From assembly GCF_009725205.1 (NCBI RefSeq), contig NZ_WNZY01000010.1:124001-188000 (forward strand): a DNA stretch of 64,000 nucleotides, in the 5' to 3' direction. Positions 8,301 to 15,328 of the stretch are shown here, piece by piece (within the stretch, counting starts at the first letter, position 1; the number at the start of each line of letters is the position of its first letter). The DNA comes from Paenibacillus timonensis. Its GTDB lineage: Bacteria > Bacillota > Bacilli > Paenibacillales > Paenibacillaceae. The notes beneath the pieces are model-generated. The model had not been told where the DNA came from and did not search any database. It worked only from the letters and a program-made list of their open reading frames with translations. The translations under genes were made by a program, and so were the position numbers.

Positions 8301-9541
8301 CAACCCGGACGACGGTAGGGGATACCGGAAGCGGAGTCGATGCTTCATCGCTCCAATATGTATGGACAACGGATCCCGCTTCGCCAACGGATGGCTGGGT
8401 ACCGTTCGTTAGCGGCGCTAATTTGACGAAGAGCGGAGCGGACGGCGATTGGTACCTGCATGTGAGAGCGGCAGATCAGACGGGGAACGAGAAGACGGCA
8501 ACGTCCCAGCGGTTCCGGCTGATCCAGAGAAGCAGTAACCCGGCGCCATCGCCGGGCGGCAATACGTCCTCCAACAGCGGGGCTCCGTCCTTGCCGAATA
8601 ACGTATATCCGATCGGAGCTGCTGGCGGCACAGCGAAGTTCACTGGAGGGGAAATCCGGTTTCCGGCAGGTGCGCTGGATCGCCCGTTCCAGGTGACGAT
8701 CGAAGAGATCACGGATACGAGTGCCCTGCCGTTGTCCGATCAGGAACGTCTGGTTAGCCGGGTACTCGATTTTAAGAAGAATGTACCGGGGAAATTCCTT
8801 GTCCCTGTGACCATCCAACTGGGTCTGAACGCCGACGTGAAGCAGGAGGATGGCAAACAGATCCTGCTAGTTTGGCTGAACGAGGAGACGGGGGAATGGG
8901 TTGCGTTGAACGATCTGCTCGTTGACTACGAAAACGGCATCGTCAGCGGCACAACCGATCATTTTACGAAATTTGCGGCCCTCTCCCGAACGGTTGAGAT
9001 CCAAGAGCCAGCGGTCGTACTGACGGATATCCAAGGCCACTACGCTGAGGAAACGATCCGGCATCTTACGGAGAGCGGGATCGTCAGCGGGTATCCGGAC
9101 GGCACCTTCCGACCGAATCGTCCGATTACGCGGGCAGAGTTTGTTTCGATCCTGAACTCGGCGATGGCATGGAAAGCGGCAGGGGATAAAACGTTTGCCG
9201 ACACGGAGAAGCATTGGGCACGGTCGGCAATCTCCATCGCCTACGCCAACGGGGTCATCCGGGGGATTGACGACACACTCTTTGCACCGGACCAGCCGAT
9301 TACGAGGGAGCAGATGGCCGTGATAGCGGCAAACGCCTTGCATTTAGAGAAGCCGAAGAGCGTTCTGTCCTTCGCGGACGGGGAACGGATCTCGAGTTGG
9401 GCGAAGGATGCCGTCCAAGCCGTGACGGAGCAGGGGATCTTCTCCGGATATCCAGACCGCACCATACACCCCCAAGACCAGGCAACCCGGGCGGAGGCGG
9501 TGATGGTCATTGGCAGAATGATAAAAATGATAGAAGGATAA
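5354..9541 (+). CDS. Secreted S-layer-anchored protein with GLUG repeats, Ig-like domains and three SLH domains
   Basis: A 1395-residue exported protein. The signal peptide covers residues 1-25 (cleavage near VFA-DP). Two blocks of GLUG-type repeats follow (about 90-330 and 420-650), recognisable by recurring VGGLVG and SYATG units. Then come an Ig-like/SwmB-like domain (about 670-770), two OmpL47-like repeats with the shared phrase WTNQPVTVS/WTNQSVTVS (about 780-960), a ZU5-like segment (about 1095-1200), and three SLH domains (about 1222-1265, 1281-1326, 1339-1390) that tether it to secondary cell-wall polymer. GLUG repeats occur in bacterial surface adhesins and proteases; no catalytic domain is seen. 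ATG 5354 is chosen because the AAGGAAGGG site lies 9 bp before it. The preceding Fur-like site suggests induction under iron limitation. Confidence 0.9.
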   Translation: MKRFFIGLMVLSLVLGVPPMAVFADPEGLAMAGNGTAGDPFIVTTLDQLDEVRGNLTAHYRLGADIDASATAGWDGGAGWMPIGERGSGDSSKQFTGVFDGAGHVIRNLTINRPSQDGVGLFGMIGTGGMVRDLGMEGGIITGGTSTGALAGNNNGTIEQSHAGVDVWGSGVVGGLVGYEYGQILASYATGNVSGTNNVGGLVGRSDGTVTESYATGHVEGNDTVGGLIGLKEGGELSRSYFAGTVHGSGNYIGGLAGYLSGGIVSTSYNIGSVSGDKTVGGLVGMAVDGYIGKSHASGQVTAPAGDVGGVLGANNGTFMEGNYWDEETSGQADGCGYFNDAYEKVSCDATSLTTAQALSQASYTGLDFTADWFMMEDSTRPFLRAEWSQVVGNAHQLQLMAMDLTADYTLVSDMDFGTVFTDDSRADMWATSDEDGAGFAPIGDATLGPFTGQLDGQGHAVRGLFINRPGTVQVGLIGSLGVGGRVHGIGVEGGRINGGYSSGGLIGDMSGGTVELSYSTASVSGIEKVGGLVGNMYPGVIAKSFAGGDVSGWMVVGGLVGRADLGSLIEDAYATGSVAGSSETGGLIGRHVGTVNRAYAAGNVPGSGSEIGGLVGRDFSPTSSVTAGYYDAATTGHGGGKPTAAMKSKSTFETWDFNGTWTIEEGKSYPALQGIAANLGIDTAPPAIVNLRVEAPNHLVVTLDEEVNLLATGGFFVSADGVGIGVLDTVKTGAKTLELTVGEELHSGQDIQLSYDANVGNVSDLAGHPLLSVADQPWPPEITITMTTSNGDEYLDGTWTNQPVTVSASVYGDSADVTEFVYSLDGGDTWTAYTSSLELRDDGVHVLDFKAANSAGMETTIRRTVKISASGLTLTPEMVQADGSPYGEGDWTNQSVTVSVYAAGGFGEIVSFTYTIDGGSPQAYANETPVEITGDGDHRVVFEAEDEAGHRLSEEMKVRIDQTPPTIDFSPNGREVAEGSASTRTTVGDTGSGVDASSLQYVWTTDPASPTDGWVPFVSGANLTKSGADGDWYLHVRAADQTGNEKTATSQRFRLIQRSSNPAPSPGGNTSSNSGAPSLPNNVYPIGAAGGTAKFTGGEIRFPAGALDRPFQVTIEEITDTSALPLSDQERLVSRVLDFKKNVPGKFLVPVTIQLGLNADVKQEDGKQILLVWLNEETGEWVALNDLLVDYENGIVSGTTDHFTKFAALSRTVEIQEPAVVLTDIQGHYAEETIRHLTESGIVSGYPDGTFRPNRPITRAEFVSILNSAMAWKAAGDKTFADTEKHWARSAISIAYANGVIRGIDDTLFAPDQPITREQMAVIAANALHLEKPKSVLSFADGERISSWAKDAVQAVTEQGIFSGYPDRTIHPQDQATRAEAVMVIGRMIKMIEG

Positions 9542-9596
9542 CCCACGCTTGTCGATTCTCCTTCGAATTCCCAGCCTTCATGCAATTTCAAAAGCG

Positions 9597-9624
9597 AGCG
9601 ACCTGCAAAGGTCGCTTTTCTGTT
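9597..9624 (+). terminator. Rho-independent terminator of the SLH-protein gene
   Basis: The stem AGCGACCT / AGGTCGCT (9597-9604, 9609-9616) has a GCAA loop and a T-rich tail. Confidence 0.85.
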
Positions 9625-9659
9625 TTTAAGAGGGAGGAAGCCCCTAAGAGAAATCGTAA

Positions 9660-9688
9660 TTGACGCTAAAATTTTTGTACTATATGTT
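9660..9688 (+). promoter_or_regulatory. Probable promoter of the GH92-GH32 operon
   Basis: TTGACG (9660-9665) and TATGTT (9683-9688) are spaced by 17 bp within an AT-rich stretch that continues to about 9725. Several other AT hexamers make the exact -10 uncertain. Confidence 0.4.
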
Positions 9689-9744
9689 ATGATGAATATA
9701 TTATATATAATTGAAATAGGAATATCATTTTGGGAGGGATAAAA

Positions 9745-12012
9745 TTGAAGAATACAACCGCTCGTGCGGATCGGGATTGGGCATCGTACGTCAATACCAA
9801 TATCGGGACATTGTCCTACAAAACGTGGTCCACGTCTCCAACCGTGCAGCTTCCCCATGGGATGATGGAGATTGATCCGGTGACCACGCCGGGCATCGGA
9901 GACAAGTATTTGGCGGACAAAAATTTCGGATTCTCCTTCGGACCGGCATCGGTGACGGTTTCCGGCAGCCCTTTGTCCGATCGCCCGGAAGCACATGCCT
10001 CTATCTTCGATCATGATTTGGAGGAGGCCCGGCCCTATAAGTATCGCGTCTTCCTGGAGGATCATGAGATCGACGCCGAGATGACAGCGGCTCAGCGCAG
10101 CGCTTATTTTCGTTTCTATACCACCGGGCCGGTCCATGTCATCCTCGATGGCGGCGATTCTACGCAATTTCACAAGAACGAGGGTCGCGTGATCGAAGGG
10201 GAGCGTGCCCGTAAAGGACATGTTTGCTATTTTAGCTTGGAAATGAGAGAGGCACCTTCGTCATTTGGTTTTATCGAAAACAGCCCCAAAGCCTACTTAG
10301 CCTACGGATCGCCGAAGGGGGAAGCTACGATCGAGTTGAAGGTAGGCATCTCCTACATCAGCCTGGAGCAAGCCCGTAAGAACCGACAGCAAGAGCTGCC
10401 GGACTGGGATTTCGACGCTGCCGTTTCCCGGGCCCGCGAGGCTTGGAACCGCGCCCTTTCCGCGATCGAGGTGGAAGGCGGGACAGAGGAAGAACGGACG
10501 ATTTTCTATACGGCGATGTACCGTACGCTGCAACGGATGCGGAATATTACGGAAGACGGACAGTATTACAGCGGCTTCGACGGACGCGTTCACAAGGCGG
10601 AGGAACGGGATTTTTATACGCATGACCAGCTTTGGGATACGTATCGGTGCGCCCGCCCGTTGCAAGGCCTCATCGAACCGCGCGTGTTTGAGGATATGGT
10701 GTATTCGTTGGTCAGAATGTACGAACAAGGCGGGTTGTTGCCGAAATTTCCCCATCCGGGGGGAGATCATGCGGTCATGATCGGCCATCATGCCGCTTCG
10801 CTTATAGCCGATGCCTGTGCCAAGGGACTGGATGATATCCGGGTTGAGAAGGCCTATGAAGGCATGCTCAAGGATGCGACGGAGATGTCCCTGATTCCCT
10901 GGCGGACGGTGCCGGCTACGGAATTGGACCGGGTGTACCACGAACAAGGCTGGTTCCCGGCGCTCCCCGTAAGGGAGGATGCGAAGGTCGCGGATCCGGA
11001 CGAGTGGAGAAAACGACTCTGGGACCTCGTCATGGAGAAGATGCCGAATCAGATCACCTGGGTCCCCGATGTGGGCGTTGACGAATGGGTGCCGGAGGTC
11101 GATCCCTGGCACCGCCGGCAATCCGTATCCGTTACGTTGGAGAGAGCTTATGACGACTGGTGCGTCGCCCAAGTGGCCCGTAAGCTGGGGCGGGAAGCGG
11201 AAGCCGAGCGTTTCCTTCAACGCGCGGGTAACTACCGCCATCTGTTCCGCCCTGATTTCGGACTGATGGCTCCCAAGACGGCGGAAGGGGAATGGGTTGA
11301 GCCGTTTGATCCGAAGCTGTCCGGCGGATTTGCCGGGGAGGGGTATTTTGCCGAAGTGAACAGTTGGATCTATACCTTCCATGTGCAGCACGATGTGGAG
11401 GGATTAATCCGGCTGATGGGCGGGAGAGAGGCTTTCGTCCAAAAGCTCGACGCGTTGTTTACGGAGCAGTACACGATGGAGAAACCTTGGTTTCTCGGGC
11501 AATTCCCTGATATGTCGGGATTAATTGGAATGTATGCCCACGGCAACGAACCCAGCTTTCATATCCCGTACTTATTCAATTACGCGGGGGCTCCTTGGAA
11601 AACGCAGCGGCGCGTACGCGATATCCAACACCTAATGTACAACGCCGGGCCAGCCGGTCTGTGCGGGGATGATGACATCGGTTCGCTATCGTCCTGGTAC
11701 GTATTCAGCGCGATGGGTTTCTATCCGGTGTGCCCGGGGCGGCCTGTTTATGATATCGGCAGCCCGATCTTCGAGAAGACGACGCTCCGTGTCGGGGAGA
11801 GTCAAACGTTTGTCATCGAAGCGCGTCAGGTCTCCAAGGCGAACAAGTACATCCAATCCGCCGTTTTGAACGGGCAACCGCATTCGCGGCCTTGGCTTAC
11901 CCATCAGGACTTGATGAGCGGAGGACAGCTTGTGTTAGAGATGGGGCCGCGGCCGAACAAGGCATGGGGAAGCTCCCCGGAGGATGCCCCGCCTTCGATG
12001 ACTTCGCGTTAG
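9745..12012 (+). CDS. GH92-family alpha-mannosidase, cytoplasmic
   Basis: The 755-residue protein matches calcium-dependent GH92 exo-alpha-mannosidases. An N-terminal beta-sandwich region begins with YVNTNIGT. The (alpha/alpha)6 catalytic part carries GNEPSFHIPYLF (E602) and GDDDIGSLSSWYVFSAMGFYP (D642-D644), the family's active-site signatures. There is no signal peptide, so it should act on imported mannosides. The start is TTG 9745, 7 bp after a GGGAGG site; the TTG at 9730 is too close to it. A GH32 enzyme follows after 27 bp in the same operon. Linkage specificity (1,2, 1,3 or 1,6) cannot be read from sequence. Confidence 0.9.
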   Translation: MKNTTARADRDWASYVNTNIGTLSYKTWSTSPTVQLPHGMMEIDPVTTPGIGDKYLADKNFGFSFGPASVTVSGSPLSDRPEAHASIFDHDLEEARPYKYRVFLEDHEIDAEMTAAQRSAYFRFYTTGPVHVILDGGDSTQFHKNEGRVIEGERARKGHVCYFSLEMREAPSSFGFIENSPKAYLAYGSPKGEATIELKVGISYISLEQARKNRQQELPDWDFDAAVSRAREAWNRALSAIEVEGGTEEERTIFYTAMYRTLQRMRNITEDGQYYSGFDGRVHKAEERDFYTHDQLWDTYRCARPLQGLIEPRVFEDMVYSLVRMYEQGGLLPKFPHPGGDHAVMIGHHAASLIADACAKGLDDIRVEKAYEGMLKDATEMSLIPWRTVPATELDRVYHEQGWFPALPVREDAKVADPDEWRKRLWDLVMEKMPNQITWVPDVGVDEWVPEVDPWHRRQSVSVTLERAYDDWCVAQVARKLGREAEAERFLQRAGNYRHLFRPDFGLMAPKTAEGEWVEPFDPKLSGGFAGEGYFAEVNSWIYTFHVQHDVEGLIRLMGGREAFVQKLDALFTEQYTMEKPWFLGQFPDMSGLIGMYAHGNEPSFHIPYLFNYAGAPWKTQRRVRDIQHLMYNAGPAGLCGDDDIGSLSSWYVFSAMGFYPVCPGRPVYDIGSPIFEKTTLRVGESQTFVIEARQVSKANKYIQSAVLNGQPHSRPWLTHQDLMSGGQLVLEMGPRPNKAWGSSPEDAPPSMTSR

Positions 12013-12039
12013 GATCCCGGTGAAATGGAGGAATGTGAC

Positions 12040-13431
12040 ATGACCCTAGGCAAGCCTATTTATCATTTTACCCCTCCTGCGAATTGGATGAACGATCCGA
12101 ACGGGCTTGTTTATCGCGAAGGTCAATATCATTTGTTCTATCAATACAACCCGCATGGGGATCAGTGGGGGACGATCCACTGGGGGCATGCGGTGAGCAC
12201 GGATCTGGTGCATTGGCAACCTCTGCCGGTCGCGCTGGCGCCGTCCACCGAACTTGGCGAGGCGCATTGTTACTCCGGCTGTGCGGTGATCGATGATCAA
12301 GGCGTGCCGACCCTGTTCTATACCAGCGTAGGTGAAGGCGAGCGGAATGCCGAGACCGGCGCGGAGCAATGGATGGCCACCAGCCCCGATGGTCTGATGA
12401 CTTGGGTAAAGTCCGAGGTAAATCCAGTTTTAACCTCGGATGCCCACGACAAGGATCTGATCGTAAGGGACTGGAGGGACCCTTATGTCTGGAAAGAGGG
12501 AGACCGCTGGCTGATGGTGCTGGGAGGAAGCGTGGAAGGCAAAGGCTGCGCGTTATTGTACGAGTCGGCGAACCTGCAGGAGTGGACCTTCTTGCATCTC
12601 CTGCATACGGGGGAGGAAAACCTGTGGGAATGCCCGAACGCCTTCCGCCTGCAAGACAAAATGGTTCTGATCTACTCGCCAAGCGACAAGGTGAAGTATC
12701 TTGTGGGATCCATGGGGGACGATCTCCGGTTTATGAAAGAGCAGGAGGGCTTCGTGGATCATGGCGGCTGGGAAGGGTACTATGCACCGCAATCTATGCT
12801 TGCTCCGGACGGCCGGCGTATTCTGTGGGGATGGCTCCCCGACAACGCCCGCGGAGAGATGACGGAGATCCAGGGATGGTCAGGGGTGCAGTCGATCCCG
12901 AGAACCGTGGAGCTCCGCCCAGACAAGAACACGCTGATCTTCAAACCGGTTGCGGAGCTTCAGGTGTTGAGGGAGAACCCATTTGAGCTTCCGAAGACGG
13001 TCTGGACGCAAGGCCATCATAAGCTAGAGACAAAAGGTAAAGCCGTCGAGATCATCGTTGAGTACGAGCTGGCCGGTTCTGAGGCGTTGTTTGGATTTGA
13101 AGTATTCCGTTCGCCGGAAGGAGAGGAGCAAACTACCCTGAAGTTCGATGTAGTCGGAGGACGGATCGTACTGGACCGTTCCCGATCCAGTCAAGCGGCG
13201 GGCGTTCATACTTGGGAACTCGCGGCCCTTTACGATATGCAGCAGCACAAACAACTTCGAGTTCACCTCTTCATCGACCACTCCATTGTTGAAGTGTTCG
13301 TCAATGAAGAACTTTGCTTGACGGGCCGAGTGTATCCTCTGCGCAAGGATAGTGAGGGGATTCGGTTATTTGTACAGGGACCAAGCGTGGCGATGAGTTC
13401 CCTTTGCGCATGGAATTTACGCGGGATTTAG
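12040..13431 (+). CDS. GH32-family beta-fructofuranosidase (sucrose or fructan hydrolase)
   Basis: 463 residues with the three GH32 active-site motifs: WMNDPNG (nucleophile D19), RDP in DWRDPYVW (D147) and WECPNAF (acid/base E197). The five-bladed propeller is followed by a C-terminal beta-sandwich (about 320-463). No signal peptide is present, so it probably hydrolyses sucrose, sucrose-6-phosphate or short fructo-oligosaccharides inside the cell. ATG 12040 is preferred to ATG 12025 because the GGAGG site lies between them, about 7 bp before 12040. It forms an operon with the GH92 gene and ends at a strong terminator. Confidence 0.92.
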   Translation: MTLGKPIYHFTPPANWMNDPNGLVYREGQYHLFYQYNPHGDQWGTIHWGHAVSTDLVHWQPLPVALAPSTELGEAHCYSGCAVIDDQGVPTLFYTSVGEGERNAETGAEQWMATSPDGLMTWVKSEVNPVLTSDAHDKDLIVRDWRDPYVWKEGDRWLMVLGGSVEGKGCALLYESANLQEWTFLHLLHTGEENLWECPNAFRLQDKMVLIYSPSDKVKYLVGSMGDDLRFMKEQEGFVDHGGWEGYYAPQSMLAPDGRRILWGWLPDNARGEMTEIQGWSGVQSIPRTVELRPDKNTLIFKPVAELQVLRENPFELPKTVWTQGHHKLETKGKAVEIIVEYELAGSEALFGFEVFRSPEGEEQTTLKFDVVGGRIVLDRSRSSQAAGVHTWELAALYDMQQHKQLRVHLFIDHSIVEVFVNEELCLTGRVYPLRKDSEGIRLFVQGPSVAMSSLCAWNLRGI

Positions 13432-13441
13432 CGAAGACTTT

Positions 13442-13480
13442 GCAGCTGACGAGAAGTTCTCGGCTCAGCTGCTTTTTTTT
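13442..13480 (+). terminator. Rho-independent terminator of the GH92-GH32 operon
   Basis: GCAGCTGA (13442-13449) pairs with TCAGCTGC (13465-13472), followed by eight T. Confidence 0.92.
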
Positions 13481-13491
13481 GATGTTGATGT

Positions 13492-13518
13492 TGTCACAGA
13501 ATGAATCGCCTCGTCGTT
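13492..13518 (+). promoter_or_regulatory. ECF41-type promoter of the AhpD-like gene
   Basis: TGTCACA (13492-13498) is followed after 16 bp by CGTT (13515-13518), with a CGTC directly before it (13512-13515). ECF41 sigma factors are known to use TGTCACA with a CGTC-like -10 about 16 bp away. The same arrangement precedes the sigma gene itself. Confidence 0.75.
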
Positions 13519-13558
13519 ATATTTTCGTGCTTGATCAAAAATGGGAGGTAGATGAACA

Positions 13559-14038
13559 ATGACACAACGCATCAATTACATGCAACAATCCCCGGAATTT
13601 TTCAACCGATTAATGGAACTCAGCGGGGCTGAGAAGGGAAGCTCCATTGAGGAGGAGATTCGCCACCTCGTTCACATCCGAGCCTCGCAACTCAATGGAT
13701 GCGGATTTTGCTTCGATATGCACGTGAAGGAGGCGAAAATCCACGGTGAAAGCGAGCTGCGCCTGTACCACATTTCGATTTGGCGGGAATCAACGCTGTT
13801 TAGCCCCCGCGAACGGGCGGCCCTGGCCTGGACCGAGATTCTGACCCATTTGCCGGAGCATGGCGTGCCGGATGAAATGTATAATCGGGTTCGCGAGCAA
13901 TTTTCCGAAAAAGAGATTTCCGATCTCACTTTCTCGATCATGACGATCAATGCCTGGAACCGGGTTAACGTTGCCTTCAAGACCGTACCGGGTTCTGCCG
14001 ACGCCGCCTTCGGTTTGACGAAAGCCGGACTGAGCTAA
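13559..14038 (+). CDS. Carboxymuconolactone decarboxylase / AhpD-like protein
   Basis: 159 residues with the AhpD-type core ASQLNGCGFCFDMHVKEA, giving the redox pair C48/C51 and the nearby H55. Proteins of this family act as alkylhydroperoxidases or thiol reductants. The ribosome site GGGAGG precedes the ATG. It faces the ECF41 sigma factor gene across a shared terminator. Carboxymuconolactone decarboxylase-like proteins are among the standard partners of ECF41 sigma factors, and the TGTCACA promoter supports direct control. The physiological substrate is unknown. Confidence 0.92.
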   Translation: MTQRINYMQQSPEFFNRLMELSGAEKGSSIEEEIRHLVHIRASQLNGCGFCFDMHVKEAKIHGESELRLYHISIWRESTLFSPRERAALAWTEILTHLPEHGVPDEMYNRVREQFSEKEISDLTFSIMTINAWNRVNVAFKTVPGSADAAFGLTKAGLS

Positions 14039-14055
14039 GCGATAAGCCTCGACGT

Positions 14056-14100
14056 AAAAAAACAGAAGCACCAAGAATCCCTAGGGGCTCTTGGTGCTTC
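14056..14100. terminator. Bidirectional terminator between the AhpD-like and sigma genes
   Basis: GAAGCACCAAGA (14065-14076) pairs perfectly with its complement at 14089-14100. An A tract at 14056-14062 gives a U tail to minus-strand transcripts. Confidence 0.85.
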
Positions 14101-14103
14101 GTT

Positions 14104-14964
14104 TCATTCCTCGACATGTTTTAGTTTATCCGGGTTTCTAACCAGATAGATGTTGCGGATTTGGTCGTTCTCCACATGGAAAATTCCGACGGAATGAATC
14201 CCTTCCTTCGATCGAATCCGAAAAGCCGGCTGTCCATTCACCCGAGCAACCTCGAATTGGATTCCATCGATCGTGGTGGCTTGCCGGAACGGCCCCAGCA
14301 GGAATTGGGCAACGAGATCTCTGGTAAAGATCGGTTTGGCAGCGGCCAAGACTTTGCCTCCTCCATCGGCGACAAGGACAACCTCTTGATCCAGAATGGA
14401 TAAGATTTGATCGAGGTTCCCTTGTTTGAGCGCGTTAAGGAAATGATGGACGAGCTCGGGAGCGGTTCCCTCCTGGGGAACGAGTTGATCCGCAGTCATC
14501 CCCATTTTTGCATGGGCTCGACTGAGCAGTTTGCGACAGTTCACTTCGCTCTTCTCCACCAGTTCGGCGATTTCCTGATAGTCAAAGCCAAGTGCCTCTC
14601 GAAGCACAAACACGACACGTTCCGTTGGAGATAACCTTTCAAGCAGAACCAGCATTGCATAGGACAGCAGGTCATCGCGGACGACGGCTTCCATCGCATC
14701 GTCATGCAGGCTGTGCAGCGGCTCCGGAAGCCATTCCCCATAGTATTGCTCCCGTTTTCGGCGTGCCGATTTATACAGGTCCCGGCAACGGTTCGTGACC
14801 ATCTTGCAAAGATAAGCTTTGGGTTCCGTCAGCTTCTCCGGCGGCACATCGGCGATTTTCAGAAATACGTCGTGTACCACATCCTCCGCATCCGTGACGG
14901 ATCCGGTCAGTTGATAAGCGAGTTTAAAGAGCAGTCTATTATATTTCTCGTACAGTTCCTTCAT
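14104..14964 (-). CDS. sigJ: ECF41-group RNA polymerase sigma factor with SnoaL-like C-terminal domain
   Basis: 286 residues. Sigma-70 region 2 lies at about 1-65 and region 4 at about 105-155. A C-terminal SnoaL-like extension of about 120 residues follows. All three hallmark motifs of the ECF41 group are visible: WLPEP in the linker, DGGGK (usually DGGGR) in the extension, and NPDKL close to the C-terminus. In this group the fused domain replaces a separate anti-sigma factor. The gene has an ECF41-type promoter of its own, so positive autoregulation is expected, and the convergent AhpD-like gene is its probable target. The activating signal is unknown. Confidence 0.92.
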   Translation of the reverse strand: MKELYEKYNRLLFKLAYQLTGSVTDAEDVVHDVFLKIADVPPEKLTEPKAYLCKMVTNRCRDLYKSARRKREQYYGEWLPEPLHSLHDDAMEAVVRDDLLSYAMLVLLERLSPTERVVFVLREALGFDYQEIAELVEKSEVNCRKLLSRAHAKMGMTADQLVPQEGTAPELVHHFLNALKQGNLDQILSILDQEVVLVADGGGKVLAAAKPIFTRDLVAQFLLGPFRQATTIDGIQFEVARVNGQPAFRIRSKEGIHSVGIFHVENDQIRNIYLVRNPDKLKHVEE

Positions 14965-15024
14965 GGTTTCACTTCCTATCGTTTCTCGGTTTCATAACCT
15001 ATTCATACTTGGCCTTAATCATAA

Positions 15025-15051
15025 GACGAGGTACGGGGTGGTTTTGTGACA
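15025..15051 (-). promoter_or_regulatory. ECF41-type promoter of the sigma factor gene
   Basis: On the minus strand TGTCACA (15051-15045) is followed after exactly 16 bp by CGTC (15028-15025). It lies about 60 bp before the sigma factor start, and indicates autoregulation. Confidence 0.8.
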
Positions 15052-15095
15052 AAGGAACGAGGGGAAGATCCCGTTGGTTCTCCCTATAGATGTTC

Positions 15096-15156
15096 GAATT
15101 TTGAAAGCCAATGCTCGATTTATGAATGTAGTCATCGCCCTGCTCTCCCTAAAATA
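15096..15156 (+). promoter_or_regulatory. Conserved promoter module, copy A (esterase gene)
   Basis: The blocks GAATTTT (15096), ATGC (15111), TATGAATG (15121) and TAAAATA (15150, containing the -10 box TAAAAT) recur with identical spacing 5640 bp downstream, in front of the cluster I binding-protein gene. There is no good -35 box, which fits an activator-dependent promoter. The YesN-type regulator encoded between the two copies is the likely activator. Confidence 0.65.
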
Positions 15157-15192
15157 GGGGTGAAACTCATTTTCCTTTAAAGGAGGTTAATT

Positions 15193-15237
15193 ATGAAAGC
15201 GCTTCTAAACCTGGCGGTATGGGGGTGTGTTGGCTGA
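15193..15237 (+). CDS. 14-codon leader ORF
   Basis: A near-perfect ribosome site AAAGGAGG ends 6 bp before an ATG that opens a 14-codon frame, MKALLNLAVWGCVG, closed by TGA. It lies downstream of the promoter module and 91 bp before the esterase start. The peptide has no family and no obvious run of one amino acid. It may be a regulatory upstream ORF; a chance frame is possible, although the ribosome site argues against it. Confidence 0.4.
   Translation: MKALLNLAVWGCVG
15194..15207 (+). promoter_or_regulatory. cre-like site (CcpA) at the leader ORF start
   Basis: TGAAAGCGCTTCTA matches the cre consensus TGWAARCGYTWNCW at 13 of 14 positions. It lies about 40 bp downstream of the -10 box, where bound CcpA would block transcription when glucose is abundant. 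Confidence 0.5.
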
Positions 15238-15328
15238 AGGCTGTTTTCGGGCGTTGGTAACGGCGAAAGTATCGTATGAAAACAGAGGAACCACCCAGAA
15301 CCCATACCGGTTGAAGGAGGAGAACTTG

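Noticed and set aside
9241-11391. Long minus-strand frames opposite the SLH and GH92 genes
   Set aside because: They overlap well-supported genes completely or cross a terminator, and have no ribosome site or recognisable domain.
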